Assembly: GCA_910574455.1 (NCBI GenBank) | Contig: CAJSYZ010000002.1 | Coordinates: forward strand, 583,671 to 647,670 | Direction: 5' to 3' | DNA: 64,000 bases | Source: Trichaptum fuscoviolaceum | Lineage: Eukaryota; Basidiomycota; Agaricomycetes; Hymenochaetales; Trichaptaceae | Part shown: piece after piece, positions 43,266 to 56,152 of the stretch | Numbering within the stretch: position 1 is the stretch's first letter | Layout: every line of letters begins with the position of its first letter | Translations under genes and position numbers: made by a program | The notes under the pieces: generated by a model | Told to the model about the DNA's origin: nothing | Seen by the model: the letters and a program-made list of their open reading frames with translations, nothing else | Databases searched by the model: none

Positions 43266-43360
43266 CAGGGACTGAAACAGGCTGTATTACCGATTTTAGC
43301 CTGGTCCCTGTCGCGGGGAGGATGATGCCGTTTGATGCCGGGAGGTGGCAACCCGGCATC
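43266..43360. other. Nested hairpins, possible structured element
   Basis: CAGGGAC (43266-43272) pairs with GTCCCTG (43304-43310), enclosing CAGGCT/AGCCTG. A separate perfect 9-bp stem, GATGCCGGG/CCCGGCATC, lies at 43334-43360. Nothing links it to a known RNA family. Confidence 0.35.
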
Positions 43361-43969
43361 AAGCTGCCGCAAAGCCAAAAACCACGGTTTTTGCTTATTG
43401 TCGATTACTTGTAGAAAGGCCCGCAATAACTTATTGTTAAATTCTAAGAATATTAGTTGGTACGGCTCCGGGCGAAGCGTGCTGCAGTCGAAGATCAACA
43501 GTGTCCAGAGGGCTTCATCTGCAGTAGCCTTGTATTATCATGCCTGACTAAAAAAATGATTTCTTACAGTATTTACTTTATACAGAAGACTGTATAAGGC
43601 TATAAGCTAATATAATGATATCTTATTTCCTCTGTTGCTTGGTCCGCTCTTGTATAATTACAGTTTCATGTTGTGCATTCAGTAAGATAGAGTCAGTACC
43701 CCCGGAGGGCCTTTGTATTGTCAGATTTGTGTATTATACGTGGTTGAATTTATATAAGTCAATGTGTCGGATTATGATAAAATGCGGGTCAGATAGGTAT
43801 ATTGAGGTGCTGAAATCCTATCTTGCGTTGCATACCCTAAGAATACCCAGCGACCTAAGGGTCGCAGGAATTGGTTTTGGTCTCTTCTGCATTTCTTTTC
43901 TTTGATCAGGACCGGCGGAAAGACAACATTGTCTGTTGTCGAAGAAGTAGAGGAACAGATAGCTTCTGA

Positions 43970-44150
43970 CTATAAAGTTTCTTGCCCAGATCACATGAAG
44001 AGCCAACAGATCACAGAACATAGATGATATCTAATGCAAAAGGTCCGCTCGGTCGGATACTTCAACACAGAAGATTACTTAGAAGGTATGCACCTTCGAG
44101 TCATGCTACTTATCCGGATGAACATATTCAAGTTGTCTCTGATCTCTCCA
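43970..44150 (-). pseudogene. P450 3'-end relic (C-terminus plus 3' flank)
   Basis: The minus strand reads FIRISSMTRRC near 44090-44130, matching VLIRITSMKRVPT at the C-terminus of the P450 gene at 58638-60201. The downstream non-coding DNA also matches: GATCACAGAACATAGATGATATC against GATCACAAAACAGAGATATC near 58590. Only the last 15-20 codons survive. It marks a third former copy of the P450 cassette. Confidence 0.65.
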
Positions 44151-45630
44151 CTAAAGTTCATGACTCTTTGTGTAGCATCTCCAACTTTCGATCAGTGGCT
44201 ATTTATTAATGATCAGAGATGTGGAAGCATGCAATCAGCAAGTATCAATAACGACCAGCTCTTCAACATGACCCGCCGAGTCTGATAGATCTGAAGCACA
44301 TTGCTGGCCAGGTGCAATCATCGGTGTTCACATACTAGCCGTTGAGTTGTGCAAGAGATAGTTCATTGGTGTCTGGAAGGCTGTACGATTTTCCGTTGCT
44401 ACAGAGGTCAGTTCAACAGGCGTACTAGTGCAAGTGAATCACATTGAAACGGAAATTGGCCAGTCAACTTCAGAGATCGTATAACATGTTTTCAACTCAC
44501 GAGTTCCGACTGAAAGCAAGGGTAATGCCGCTCCAACTTGCAAGTTGCGGCAGCGCGCGGCACCGTGACTGTGACGGTGGCGGTGCTTAAACTTCAACTT
44601 GAAGTTGAAGTTGAAGAAGAACGTTTCTCTCACAGTCTCAATTTATCTTCGTGTTCGCTACCATCATCTAAATCTACTTATATACTTCCGCTTCTTCTTT
44701 GAAGTTATACCCTGCTACTCACCAATCCCATTGCCTGGCCAAATCACCAACCTAATACTTCCATAGTTGAATCTTTCGATCGAGAAGAACTTGCCCATGC
44801 TCATCTAATAATTAGCCGTGATGCTTCTTTCTTTGGCACTCTTCGACGCGACTACTAATAGCACAGAATACAACTCAACGGAGAGCCAAGTGTTACCGTT
44901 GTGTTATTCCAATTGCCATATCACTAATACAGTGATATTCAGGTATCTACTCTCTGTTCTCACACACCTCACATTGGCCAAATACATACATCAACTCTCA
45001 TGAGGTTTTTTCGAAGCAGGTCTGTACCTCTGAGAACACTTACATTTTCTCTGATTTCCCTCTTACAGTAAGTAATTCAAATGTCGGAGTTCCTTGAATC
45101 TCCGTATCAAAGGAAGGAATAGCACATGTAAACGAGGAGTTGACATGTATGGGAGCGCGAAGGAACGTAGGATTGCGCAAATGCATTTAGCGAATCATGC
45201 CACCACAAACTGGACTGTGATCCATGCCTACGCGCAATAAAGCCCATAATGATCATCTTGGAATCTTAGCCGCTCACACCTCAAACGGAAAGGAAGGTTG
45301 CCTTACAATTATACCTAATCAACCACGTTCTTTTTTCAGTATGCACGGTCCATCCTCAACAATGGATGGTAGTAACACCGGTCTGCCAACAATCCAAGCG
45401 CCTCGTTGAATCGGGTAAGTCTTGATTATCACAGCACGCAAGGGAGAAGCCCGCGTCCCATTTACTAGTAGGATATTGTTCGCATCTAAGAAGATGGTCC
45501 GTCAACGTCACATCACCTGGCCATCAGAGAACTCTCATCTCATGCTCATGGATAACATTCGACATGGTATATCTTACCCTTTGTGTGCGAAAGGGCCTCG
45601 GGGGAATAAGTGGTCTTTCGCTCTCTCGAG
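44151..45630. other. Intergenic with relic sequence
   Basis: An interrupted CTTCAACTTGAAGTTGAAG repeat lies at about 44591-44612. Pyrimidine-rich sequence at 44630-44760 could be a promoter, but no gene is defined. Confidence 0.35.
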
Positions 45631-47109
45631 ATGGACAAGAAGACTGCTGTCCTTCAAGGCGTGATTGACGATGTTCAGCACCTCTTCGACATCCGTTATT
45701 TGACAAGTACGTATTTTAGCCATGCTTAACGCTTCATCTCTGTGGCTTACAACACAATAGTTTGTGGATGTGTTATCCTTCTTTATGACATAATAATCAC
45801 TTTCTCAAAAGAAGTCCACTACGTCTGGAAGAAACATCACTTTTGGCTTGTTAAACTATGCTATGCTATGAATCGTTATGGAGTGACGTGCACTACATTA
45901 TTCTACCTGTCTTGTGAGTCTTTCAACTTCTAACAGGGCAAGTCTAAACAGTTTCATTCCAGTGATTATTCCGTCGAAAACTCTTAGTGATGAATCGGTG
46001 AGTTCGGGCGCAAGAGTGCTGTGATTTAGCAATACTAACTCTTTATAAACTTGAAGTGCGTCTCTAATTGTTTTCGATTGCAACTTGTTCTCAGAAACGA
46101 ACAGGTGCAGCAATTCGGCATCTGCCGTCATAGTTCTTGACATAGGGACTGCGACTTTCGGTAATGGTAAGCTACGGATATAACATCGGAATGTTATCTA
46201 GCTAAAGGATGATACATAAAGGGCTTGTTCTTTACCAGCTCATCAAGCTTTGGCAGAGCAGCAAGCATATCACTTGGTTGATGGCTTTAGGCTTCGTAAC
46301 TGTGCACTCTGTGACTATCATCTATGGAGGAATCACCGTGATTCAACTTAGCAGTGAGTGTAACTCTCGCTGTAAGACCATATTGAGCTAGAGACATGCT
46401 CTTAGATCGCGTGCAATTCATGAGCTTCAGCGAAACACTAAGGGCATGCAGTGTCTTGATTAATCCCAAAGGTTTCAAGGGTGTTTACATTCCAGCTGTA
46501 CGCTAATGATTATCTCAACGATATTTGACAAATAATGACCTCCTTCGAAGGTCTTATTGGACATCTATTGTTTCACACTGCTCCTTCTCAACGCATTATC
46601 AAGACCTAGATCGTCTACGCAATCCCTTCGGGATATTCTATATGGAGATGGCGTTGTATTCTTCATGGTTCGTTCCTTTCAGTAGCGCTTGCGACAGGTT
46701 CAAAACTAACATGCGTACAATTTAGACCACATTGAGTACGTCTATCTTTACGATAGACGACAGTAGGTCTAATGGGAAATTTCAGCTATGCGTCTCCTCA
46801 ACTTACTGCTCAACATCTTCACTAAGGCTCGTCTATCTCGTACCTATCTCTCTACTAAGACTCAAGGATTACTTTAGCCACCGATTTCGGTCCTCTGCCT
46901 AAAGTAAGCAATTCATGATAGTACTGTCATTGAGTCTCACTGGATACCTTAGTTTCGGGAGCTCCGTCGTCGCTACTGCCGTCGCTCGACTGTTTCTGAG
47001 ATTACGCGAATCCGAAGAGCATATCCTCAAACAGCATATCGATAGCATGTATGGAGAAGAGAGTCTTCTAGATGACGGAATTGATTATCAGCTTCAGCAC
47101 TTTAACTAG
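45631..47109 (+). CDS. DUF6533-type multi-pass membrane protein (copy 3)
   Basis: A spliced gene; exact exon ends are not all resolved. MDKKTAVLQGVIDDVQHL opens it at 45631. After an intron comes IVCGCVILLYDIIITFSKEV, the hallmark segment of DUF6533 (hydrophobic helix, YD, then an acidic turn). Then KKHHFWLVKLCYAMNRYG follows. Further hydrophobic exons read ALGFVTVHSVTIIYGGITV (about 46280) and DGVVFF (about 46645). The C-terminal exon 46915-47109 has SLTGYLSFGSSVVATAVARL then a charged cytosolic tail. The family is abundant in Agaricomycetes, predicted to have about seven membrane helices, and its function is unknown. Some predicted exons contain doubtful joints, so partial decay is possible. 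It is a paralogue of the genes at 51617-53489 and 56153-58022 but on the opposite strand. Confidence 0.65.
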
Positions 47110-48051
47110 ATGTTGTGGTTTCCCATGGCACTGCACAAGTGTTCCTTCAGTTGTACGACAGTTTGTGCTCTTGTATGTATGTAATTGTTGGGAAGTTGGA
47201 CCGCTCATGGGCTAAGATGAGTTAGAGCACCGATGTCTTCTACATAATTAAATTAAACAAATACTTTGGTGTCCATTCAAGATACATGTGGAAAATATCC
47301 TAATCCCATAGCAGTTTTGCTTTGAACGGCTTACCGTTATGATTCAAATTGTGGTTTCGCGGATATCAGAGTGTCCAGGCCAGCGAAATATGCGCGGTGC
47401 CGCCGACTCGGAGCTCAAGTGTTTCAAATGTGCAAAGGTGACGAAGTTGATGTTAGCAAGAATTAATGGGAGTAAAGTTTGCTGTTTCGCGCTCATTAAA
47501 CCAAAGGCTACCAACACATCACATCGTGATATATGAGAAACAAAGTTCATCTTATGATTTCTGGACTTTGGAGAATGCATTCACCAAAAGTGATTGTTCT
47601 TCTTCTGTGATGAGGAGTACCCCGTCAGCGATGCCCCCGGCATTCTGAAAGATTAGCGCCAACTTGAGTTAGAAATAGAGCGTGTGAGAAAGTAGTACTA
47701 GGGGCCAATCAAACTCCGATCACTGCCGCGTGAGTGGACCGCGGTCGCTCACTTCCATTACCAGGCTGAGCAATGCTACAACTTAAAACCGGAAGAACTC
47801 CTACTTAGAGCGTTCATCGAAGTAATTATAACATCAATCACATCTTCCAACGCAACCAAAGATGTCGAGAAGCACCGGTCGCAGAGCGCATGAGGCACAC
47901 AGCCAGTGACTGGCAAAACACTAAGGAGGGGCATACTTCGGTCGAAGCCCCAATTGTCACTTGTTCGCAGCTTCTGTTACTAGCCTCCCAAATACCCTCC
48001 TCCCACCTCAAACATACAGCTGTAGTACACTTACACTCGAACGCTTCGTCC
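47110..48051. other. Intergenic before the MFS gene
   Basis: No supported gene. It presumably contains the promoter of the exporter at 48052. Confidence 0.4.
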
Positions 48052-50261
48052 ATGACGCCCTCAGACGTGGACACAAGCAGAGACGAGCTCCCGACTACGG
48101 GAAGCGACCAACCCTTGAGCTTCCTTCCAGCGGACAAAGAATCTATAATGGATCGCCAGAACGCTACAATGGCTGTGAAACAAGGTCTAGCGTTCTGGAT
48201 GTGTATGGTTGCCATTATGATTTCCTCCTTCATCATTGCTGTCGATTTGGTGTGTCCTTTCTGTTCTTGGGTGTTGGGGCACGTCGATGACTGTATGTCT
48301 TTTAGAGTGGCACATCTACAGCTCTTCCAATAATTGTCCGTAGTTTGAAAGGAGAGCAATTTGAATGGGTCGGCTCTGTCTATGCTCTTTCCGCAACCGC
48401 CTTCATGCCCTTGAGTGGTGGACTAGCCCAGGTCAGTCATTATATTGGATGCTTCACATTGATAGCTAAGAGTCTGACACGAATTCCAGGTATTTGGGAG
48501 GCGATCCGTCATGTTGGCTATGCTTTTCTTCTTCGCACTAGGAAGCGCTTTATGTGGTGCAGCGACGGATTTAAATTTTCTGATAGCAGGCAGAAGTAAG
48601 TCTGTGTCAATTTCTCTCTAGGTGATATTAACATTTTTGCAAAGCTGTTCAGGGCGTAGGGGCAGGAGGTATCAACTCCGTAACTCAAATCGTCTTATCC
48701 GACCTTGTTCCGCTTAAGGACCGTGGTAAATTCAACGGACTAATTGCAATGTACGCAGAGGTCATAGCGCCATGATGTACTTGCTAATGTATGTCTAGTT
48801 CATTTGGCCTTGCGACAGCTATGGCACCAGCAGTGGGTGGTGATTTAGCACAACATGGCCAATGGCGTTGGTTCTTCTGTGAGTAGCTGGATCTTCTACT
48901 GTCAGTGCATCGGAATTAAACAAATGAATATCAAAAAGACCTTAACCTTCCTATCTGTGGTGTTGCCGCGATCCTTGTTTTCTTCTTTTTGAAGATGAAA
49001 ACTCCAAAGTTGACCCTACGGGAAAAACTTGTAACTCTTGATTGGCTGTAAGAGTTCTCCATTACCAGTCCCCTATCCTAGTTTATACTAACATTTCGGT
49101 TCACCAGGGGAAATGTACTTGTCATTGCGAGTACTGCTGCTGTAGTTATCGCTCTGACTTGGGGTGGTGTACAATTTGCTTGGTCCTCAGTTAATGTCCT
49201 TGTTCCATTGCTTTTGGGATTGTTTGGTCTCGTTGTGTTTGCGCTTCATGAAACATATTTTGCCGAAATACCTCTAGTATGTTGATTTCCTCATATTATA
49301 GAATCGGACTGATATTTGGGCTCAAGATACCTATCGAAGTATTGAGCTCAAGGACTGGCATCAGTGGATACATTCAGACTTTCCTCACTGGCGCAATATT
49401 AATCGGTACTATTTGTAAGTAGTATTCCGCACACACGCTGTCTCCTGGATAATCTGACTTTGTCTATTAAATTGATAGACTACATCCCCGTATACTTTGA
49501 AGCATCGAAACTTGCATCACCCACGACGTCAGGAATCGACGTGTTTGGCCTTGCATATGCTTTGGTTCCCTTTGGTGTCATATCAGGATTATCAATTGCG
49601 AAATCGGGCAGATATCGCCCACAGCTCTGGTTGGCATGGGTCAGTCTTATGATTGGGTCGGGACTACTTAGTACTCTCACCGCTGAGAGCAATCGAGCCT
49701 CTGGAATTGGCTACCAAGTTGTCATGGCAGTCGGACTTGGAATTCTTATGACCTGCACGTTCTTTCCGATCCTTGCACCGCTCCATCCTTCTCTCAATGC
49801 AAACGCGATTGCTCTCTTCATGTTCCTGCGGTTCTTCGCACAAGTAAGCCAGGGACTTCATCATCTCGCAGTAGGATTATCTAACTTCATTGTCTCTTTA
49901 GGTATGGGGTGTCACAATTGGTGGTGCCATCTTGCAGAACCAACTGAAGACGAAACTTCCGGTTGAGTTCATCGCACAATTCCCATCCGGGACGGCCATT
50001 GCATACTCGATCATTCCGATCATCCCGACGTTGGAGGAGCCCTTCCGGACTAGTGTCAAAGAGGCGTTTGCGGATAGCCTACAGGTGTACTGGCAAGTCC
50101 TGATTGGTATCTCGGCTTTGGGATTCCTTTCGAGTCTGCTCATGAAAGGTCTGCCTCTGCACACGTCTATGGACGAGAACTGGGGCTTGGTCCAGGAGCG
50201 CGAGAAGGGTCGTAATGCTAGTTTTAGAGAAAACCCGGTTCCGGCGGTGGAGAATGCCTAA
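48052..50261 (+). CDS. MFS multidrug/metabolite exporter (DHA-type)
   Basis: A proton-coupled exporter of the plasma membrane. It begins MTPSDVDTSRDELPTTG, has a polar N-terminus, and the first helix FWMCMVAIMISSFIIAVDL. Introns at 48250-48305, 48432-48489 and 48596-48644 join STALPIIVRSLKGEQFEWVG, then GGLAQVFGRRSVML (MFS motif A), then IAGRTVQGVGAGGI. SFGLATAMAPAVGGDL (motif C) follows a further intron near 48750-48798. Later exons give GNVLVIASTAAVVIALTWGG (about 49107), a helix-rich exon 49460-49845 with YIPVYFEASKL, and the last exon from about 49904 to the stop at 50259-50261. The layout fits a 14-helix DHA2-like carrier. It lies between DUF6533 and P450 genes, which suggests export of a P450-modified product, an inference. 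No in-frame defects were found in the exons I joined. Confidence 0.88.
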
Positions 50262-51616
50262 GTATGCTGATCAGGATCATGTGTATTCCCGTAACTATTT
50301 ATCTACGCTTTCCAGCAGTCCGCTTCGTTTCTTTGTATGGTAATCTGTTATATCTTCCCAGTTCTCCTAAAACATCTAGGAAACTGACATTCAGATGGAT
50401 TCATATAAGTATAAATACTGTCCTTGAAGCACTTGACTCGATTGCGTAGTGTTGGAGGGAAAGCGCAACATCCAAGCCGCGTGCGCGCTGGTGCGTCATC
50501 ACGGCGTCACACTGCGACAACTCAGTTATTCTGGGCTCGATCTCCTCTTGCTAGTGTCTGAGCTCAAAACTTGAATGCACTGCCGCCACTGCGGACTACG
50601 TCTTTCACAGATACAATCGCCGTATCCCCTCACAGCCCGACTCGGCCCTTCCTACTCAGCAACTGGATTCAGCACTTCCTTACCTCACATCAAGTTACCA
50701 TACAAAATTCCGGAGTACAGATGCTCCTTGGTGATGACTCTGATGAGCTGCGGGTTGGTGAAGTTACGGCAGCCAGACTGAGCCTGGCGGCCCACCTCCC
50801 CAAGGACATGCATCACTTTTCATATTCTAGCATCGAGTTCGGCATTGGCATACCTCATCTCATGTCAGCCTATAACTTCTTCTATATATAAGCAGCTATG
50901 GGGACCGGGCTCGACAAAAGGTCCAGCCTCTATGCAACCACAACCTTTGTACGTCTGCCAGTACAGTCAAAATTCCAAGAACAGTGAATCAGGTGACTAT
51001 GCAATTATTCGAATTGATTGGCACTGTTGAATCGTTAGAAAATTGAGAGATGCACCTGCGATCTAAGTTGTGCTTAATTGCCTTCCGCACGACTACTCCG
51101 ACTAAGGTCCTGCCGAAAATGGAGAATCTTGGGGACATGATCACGGCCATTCAAGTCCCCTCTAAATGACAAAAGGCTTCCTCTTCCTCTCTGTGCCTTT
51201 TGTGAGTTAGCCTAGGATCTCCACAACTGACCTGGAGAATCAATAGTGTTGCTCTTTGCATCGGTTAGTTAACACATAATAATTATGCCTCTTCTTCGAT
51301 ATGTTAGTGTCCTTCTTTTGTGTTGTAGGGTTAGATTTTGGCACCCTGCTCTACCATCTAGCTGACCTGATATCGTCATCTGCTAGGATTTAAGGGTTTT
51401 TTCTTAGTCAATTGTGCTGCCCCACCTATCTAAGAAGGCTTGCAATCAATGAGGATTCAGAAGGTTTCCAGTGTTTATGGAGGGTATTCTGCGCTTCTTC
51501 TCTCACAATTAATGCATGTAATAGCCACGGTAAACGAATACCGAAGTGAGAGTAGATTTGACAGATTCCCCTATGCGTACACGACAATCTTCCTGAGATT
51601 TGAATAGTGCTAAATA
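50262..51616. other. Intergenic between convergent MFS and DUF6533 genes
   Basis: An ORF at 50571-50891 has no recognisable content. No repeats or RNA genes were identified. Confidence 0.4.
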
Positions 51617-53489
51617 TCATTCGCAGTCTTGACTTGATACAGACATCGCCTGGGTTCTTCCTATTTCAACGTCGGTAGCCCCACTTAGCATGGCAGTAGT
51701 CGGCTGTCTGAAAGCCATGTTTGTTTGAATCCTTTCTGTGGTCATCGGCGCATTGTGGGTGTCATGCTCCCCCCGAGCTACGAACTCTTGAAGGTTGAAT
51801 ATTGCTCGTGTAGACGCAATACTCGCAAGTCCAAGGATTACACCAGTCACGTTCATAATGATGATCTGATGTTGTTCGGGTGTCCTCAAGAGCGATATGA
51901 ATCCGGAGAAAGTCAACCTAGCTTCAGTCAGTTTAAATATCGTGCTTCAATCCCAGAAGACGTACATGAAGTTGACGGGCAAAATGAAGAACGCTGAAAG
52001 AGCAGTCAGCGCCGATCATAGCACAAGCTTGGAAAACAAACGTACTGTCGCGGAAGATGAGCCAGCCTAATTTCGAGCGACCTTCGATGACTATAGAGCA
52101 AGTCCGTCAGATAAGTCTACGCCTCGGAGGGTATAGGATCCATACCTAACCGAAAGATGCGGACAGAAGCTAAGAACCACATGAGGAATTGAATAGCGAA
52201 GTCACTCGCGAAGAGGATGACAGTTGACTGATTCAAGTTTCCACTGAAGTTGAAAGCGCACGAGCCTCCATTACTAGAAAAGAGGATGAGTCAGGTCTCG
52301 AAGTTATCAAAACCAGCTATTACTCCTACAATGGCTGAGCAATCTCTGTAATATCGTTAGCAAGTACAATCAATGACCTAGCGTAAGGACAACACTCATA
52401 CCTCTCTCTTCGATTAGTGTAGATACTAAGCTGTATAGCAGTACGATAGAATCGGCCTATAATGAGAAATATCAGAATCTGGAAGCGAAAAATGATATGA
52501 TGTTTGGAATCACCACCCAGAGTGCGTAAATCAGTCGCTTCATGTTCTTTTGGTCACCATAAATCGCCGCCGTCCGAAGCACCATCAAACCTAGAAAGAG
52601 TTCTTTCTGAAGGACACGAAGTGTAAGTACCGGACATAACGTACCTTGAATGGATATACTACTTAGTATCGGAAGCCTGGGCACGATGAACAATAAGATA
52701 CCATTCACGACGAAATCGATGAGTAGCTCACCAAATACTCAACCGGAATATATTTCCGCAACTTTTCAGTGCCTTAAAATCAGCATCGAGCTTTCGCGTC
52801 CAAGAACTGACTGAACTCACAGCTACGCGATATACTCAGCTTATTGCGGTAGGAACGAAGACATTGCTGCACATACCGTCGGCGAAAAGGATGTGTCGAG
52901 AAGAGTAGCTATACAGGAATTACGTAGAGGTCAGCGGAAGGAACATGGAGATCTACTTTTCTTCCCCAGCAGGGACAGACACTCACTGACTAACATGATA
53001 AATTCAAACAGCAGTGACAAGTAGCGGGATGGAATATAGAGTGCCTTTCCAAAGGACCACTTGGCCTTCTGTGATAGAAAGAAATATGAGATGTCGACGT
53101 CTCGGATGAGAGCCGAAGGTCATACCCAAACTATTTTGAACTAACGCGATGACAATGTTACCGCGTTTTTTATGATACGGTCAAAGAAGCTTACTTCACT
53201 GTATGTAGTAGGTTCTTCAGAACCCTACGTCAAATAATGGAATGAATAATCGCACCTTTCGAAAAAGATCAACGTATCATATAGTAATGCCGTAGACATT
53301 GCGGCTGTAGAAGTTTCATTCAGGTAAACTCGAGTTGGTATTGGTCTAACGACCTTACCGCTAATATACTAAATCATGTGGATCAACTTTTGGCTGACTC
53401 GTTAATCGATATATATTACATACCGTTCCTTGCCTCGCAATACTCATTACGTCGATGAGAGTAGCGATCTCTTGCTCTACGGTTGCCAT
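51617..53489 (-). CDS. DUF6533-type multi-pass membrane protein (copy 1)
   Basis: The start MATVEQEIATLIDVMSIARQ is at 53489 and is followed by a short intron. The next exons read VYLNETSTAAMSTALLYD then TLIFFE (about 53260-53340), and KAKWSFGKALYIPSRYLSLL (about 53030-53080). WxxGKxLYxxxRY is the DUF6533 core. ELFLGLMVLRTAAIYGDQKN (about 52540-52610) supplies the conserved helix with the RTxAxYG motif. The last exon, 51617-51916, ends in VILGLASIASTRAIFNLQEF and a polar tail. Exon borders are partly inferred. It lies immediately downstream of a P450, with the same arrangement repeated 4.5 kb away. Confidence 0.72.
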
Positions 53490-54185
53490 GATCGACGTTT
53501 GGATACTGTGTACAATTCTTTGAAAGACGGTCAGACACCTCAAGTTTAGCAAAGTACATATAACAGTAGGCTCACAGAAAGCGCCTTGAGCACTCATTGC
53601 TCACATCACCATCATTGCTGCTCCCAAACACACTAAGCTAGGCACTCCTGTTCTTTTCGATTGTCCGGCCTGGCGCGGGCTTGGTGAAGTGAAGGTACAC
53701 ATCTTTCAAGATGTTTCACATTGGTGGGGGTCGAGCCATCATTTTTCACTTAAGTTCGGAGACAAATGGAGCGGAGGTAAGAGGGCCCAATACGAAGATG
53801 GACGAGCCTAGTTTCAAATTTGAATGGCAAAAATTCCGAAAGATCTCTGTCTCAGACCTAATAAGGCATCCGCTGAACTAGTATATGACCGAGTGCACTC
53901 AACCAATTGTTGAAGCAACTAGCGGAGGTCCGAGAAGCATCTCATCAAATGATGAAGGTGCACAGGGATGATATCGTAAATGAGCTCGGAATAAGCCTAA
54001 ATCAGGCTTAGCTCCTCTAGAGGAAAACGGATGAAGAATAGTTCAGAGGATTAACACTTTGAACATCACAAATTGATAGAGAGTAATCTGGAACAAGGAG
54101 AGACAAAGACCTTTGAGTTAATGAAAGAGAGGATGACTTTGACAACGATGAAACATACTATATTCCTGATATCATCAACAGCAGG
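53490..54185. other. Spacer between DUF6533 copy 1 and P450 copy 1
   Basis: No gene. The promoter of the DUF6533 gene and the terminator of the P450 should lie here. Confidence 0.4.
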
Positions 54186-55754
54186 TCATTTTCTCGCAAC
54201 ACGAACAAGCACATCATGGCCTCGAACTGCAGGTGTTCCAAAGTTTTCCTCTGTCCATGCCGCCTCAACCCCAACACCATCAACGCCCTTCGTACCTTCT
54301 TCCAGACCAGAAACGACTTCCACGTCGAAATTTGACATCCACACCTTCAAGACCAGATCAAACATCATAATTCGCGCAAGCCGTTCACCAGGACATTGAT
54401 GTGTGCCCATTCCAAACTGCACGAACTCGCCACGCTGGATCCAACCTTGATACGCATTGGGGTCGGCAAGGAAACGATCAGGGTTCCACCGACCTGCATC
54501 GGAGAAGATTCCGTTGACTGCGTCCGTAGAGGAGTCCGCTCGCTGTGAAGCTGCGGGCGAGCAGCCGACGAGCACGCCTTTCGGGATGAGATGCCCATGG
54601 ACAGTGATAGGCTTTGTTGTCATCCGAAGGATAGACGTGTTCGTATAGAGCCGGCCGGTCTCACGTAGGCACGCTTCCAGAAACAACTTGCGTTCACCAG
54701 AGCCACGCACTGCATCCTCTCGAATCCGATCCAGGGCTCCTGGAGATCGTCGGGCGTGAAGGAACATCCACGGAACAGTCATGGCAACGTTCGTGTGACC
54801 CGCAAAAATCATCGACATAATGTGCGAACCTAAAACCGGGGTATACTTGTCGCCAACTTGAGAAACAAGGTCGTAAAGATAATCAGATCGCCCGCTGTGC
54901 TGATCTGGATGATTGACAAGGTCCTTGACCTCAGCTTCAACCAGCTCGTCAAATCGAGCTGCGACTCGAAATAGGTATCTGCCTGGTTTCGTGTAACCCC
55001 AGTATTTCTTGGGCACGACGCGCAAGACGGGACTTTGTACTTCTCGTTCGAATCGACTCATAAGTGGGACAAGCTCGTCAGCATGGTTCTTGTAGAATTC
55101 TTCTCCGAGGAGTATGACGAAGAGGTGTGACAAGACGAGGTTGGAGATACTGCTGAAAAGTGGTACAGAATCCATGTCCGACCACGACTGGAAGAGATCC
55201 TCTGTTATCTTCTCGCAGATTGGCATGTAGTTTAGTACGCGATCTTGCCTCTGAATGGTTGATCTGACAAGCTTTGCGCTGACAGTAGACCAGTCAGAAA
55301 AGGAGAAACCTGGATGGCACAAAAGTATGTCAGTACTGCTGCTGTTGTCTGCTCCAATTCTGCGCGACTCATGGAGATAAAGATATGATTAGGCCTACTC
55401 ACTTTTCTCCAACAAAGGTCCTAACGCCCATCGAATTTGTTCCCAAAAGCTCAATTGGTCCTCAGTAGCTCGTAACACCTCCTTGTTTCCCTCCGGGCCC
55501 AGGACGAAAACAATTTTTGCCACCATCAGGTCAACGCAGAAGACGTCTCCCAATCTCTTGCGAGTTTCGCATAGAAATCCAACAGGATCCTTTCCATAGA
55601 GAACTGGTGTTGAAAGACGAGATGCGAGAGTGCTTTCGCCGGCGTATGGTAAAGACGGTGACAGGCGTCGTGAAAACCACTGCACCACACCTGCAATGCC
55701 TAGAAAGGCAACAACTGATCCTGTACCTATCGAAAGAAGCTTGGAATTATCCAT
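54186..55754 (-). CDS. Cytochrome P450 (copy 1)
   Basis: A heme monooxygenase anchored in the ER membrane. Exon 1 runs 55754-55403, with an N-terminal anchor SIGTGSVVAFLGIAGVVQWF then a Pro/Ser hinge. Intron 55402-55310 (GTGAGT...CATCCAG) leads to exon 2, 55309-54186. Key motifs are an I-helix FAGHTNVAMTVPW, ExxR in ETGR of EACLRETGRLYT, and the heme loop FGMGTHQCPGERLA with its Cys ligand. The usual acidic residue of the I-helix AGx(D/E)T is replaced by His and Thr-Asn, which is unusual and also altered in the paralogue (FAGRANVAVTIPW). An upstream ATG at 55805 is in frame, but the start at 55754 aligns better with the paralogue. Substrate is unknown. Confidence 0.9.
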
Positions 55755-56152
55755 GATATCGACACTTTCAACCGGCAAAGACGTGTATCGCAGGCTTGAG
55801 TTCAACGATTATGGAGAAAGGTCTTGCCTTACCAAAATGCCAGAGGCTGCGTACGGTATGGGTAATTAACCGAATGGAACATGAAACTTGGCAAGTTCAA
55901 AGTGGTTCAAAATTCTCAGGCTTACTGGCGCGGGGATGTGACTTACATCATTTCATTATTAATTACCATTTTATTAGATGCAACGCTGCATTTACAATAT
56001 TTGATCTTCTTCATTGACTACAGTAATCTGGTGAGATGAATCTCCTAGGTATAAGATAGCGTGCGCAGAAAGTCGACTACCATCCTATATTAAGACTATT
56101 ACAACAAGTCCAAGCTCCCTCCGAGTCAGGCTAAACATCGTTTTGATTAAAA

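Noticed and set aside
50571..50891. 106-codon ORF between MFS and DUF6533 genes
   Set aside because: No domain, no intron signals and no similarity to neighbouring genes.
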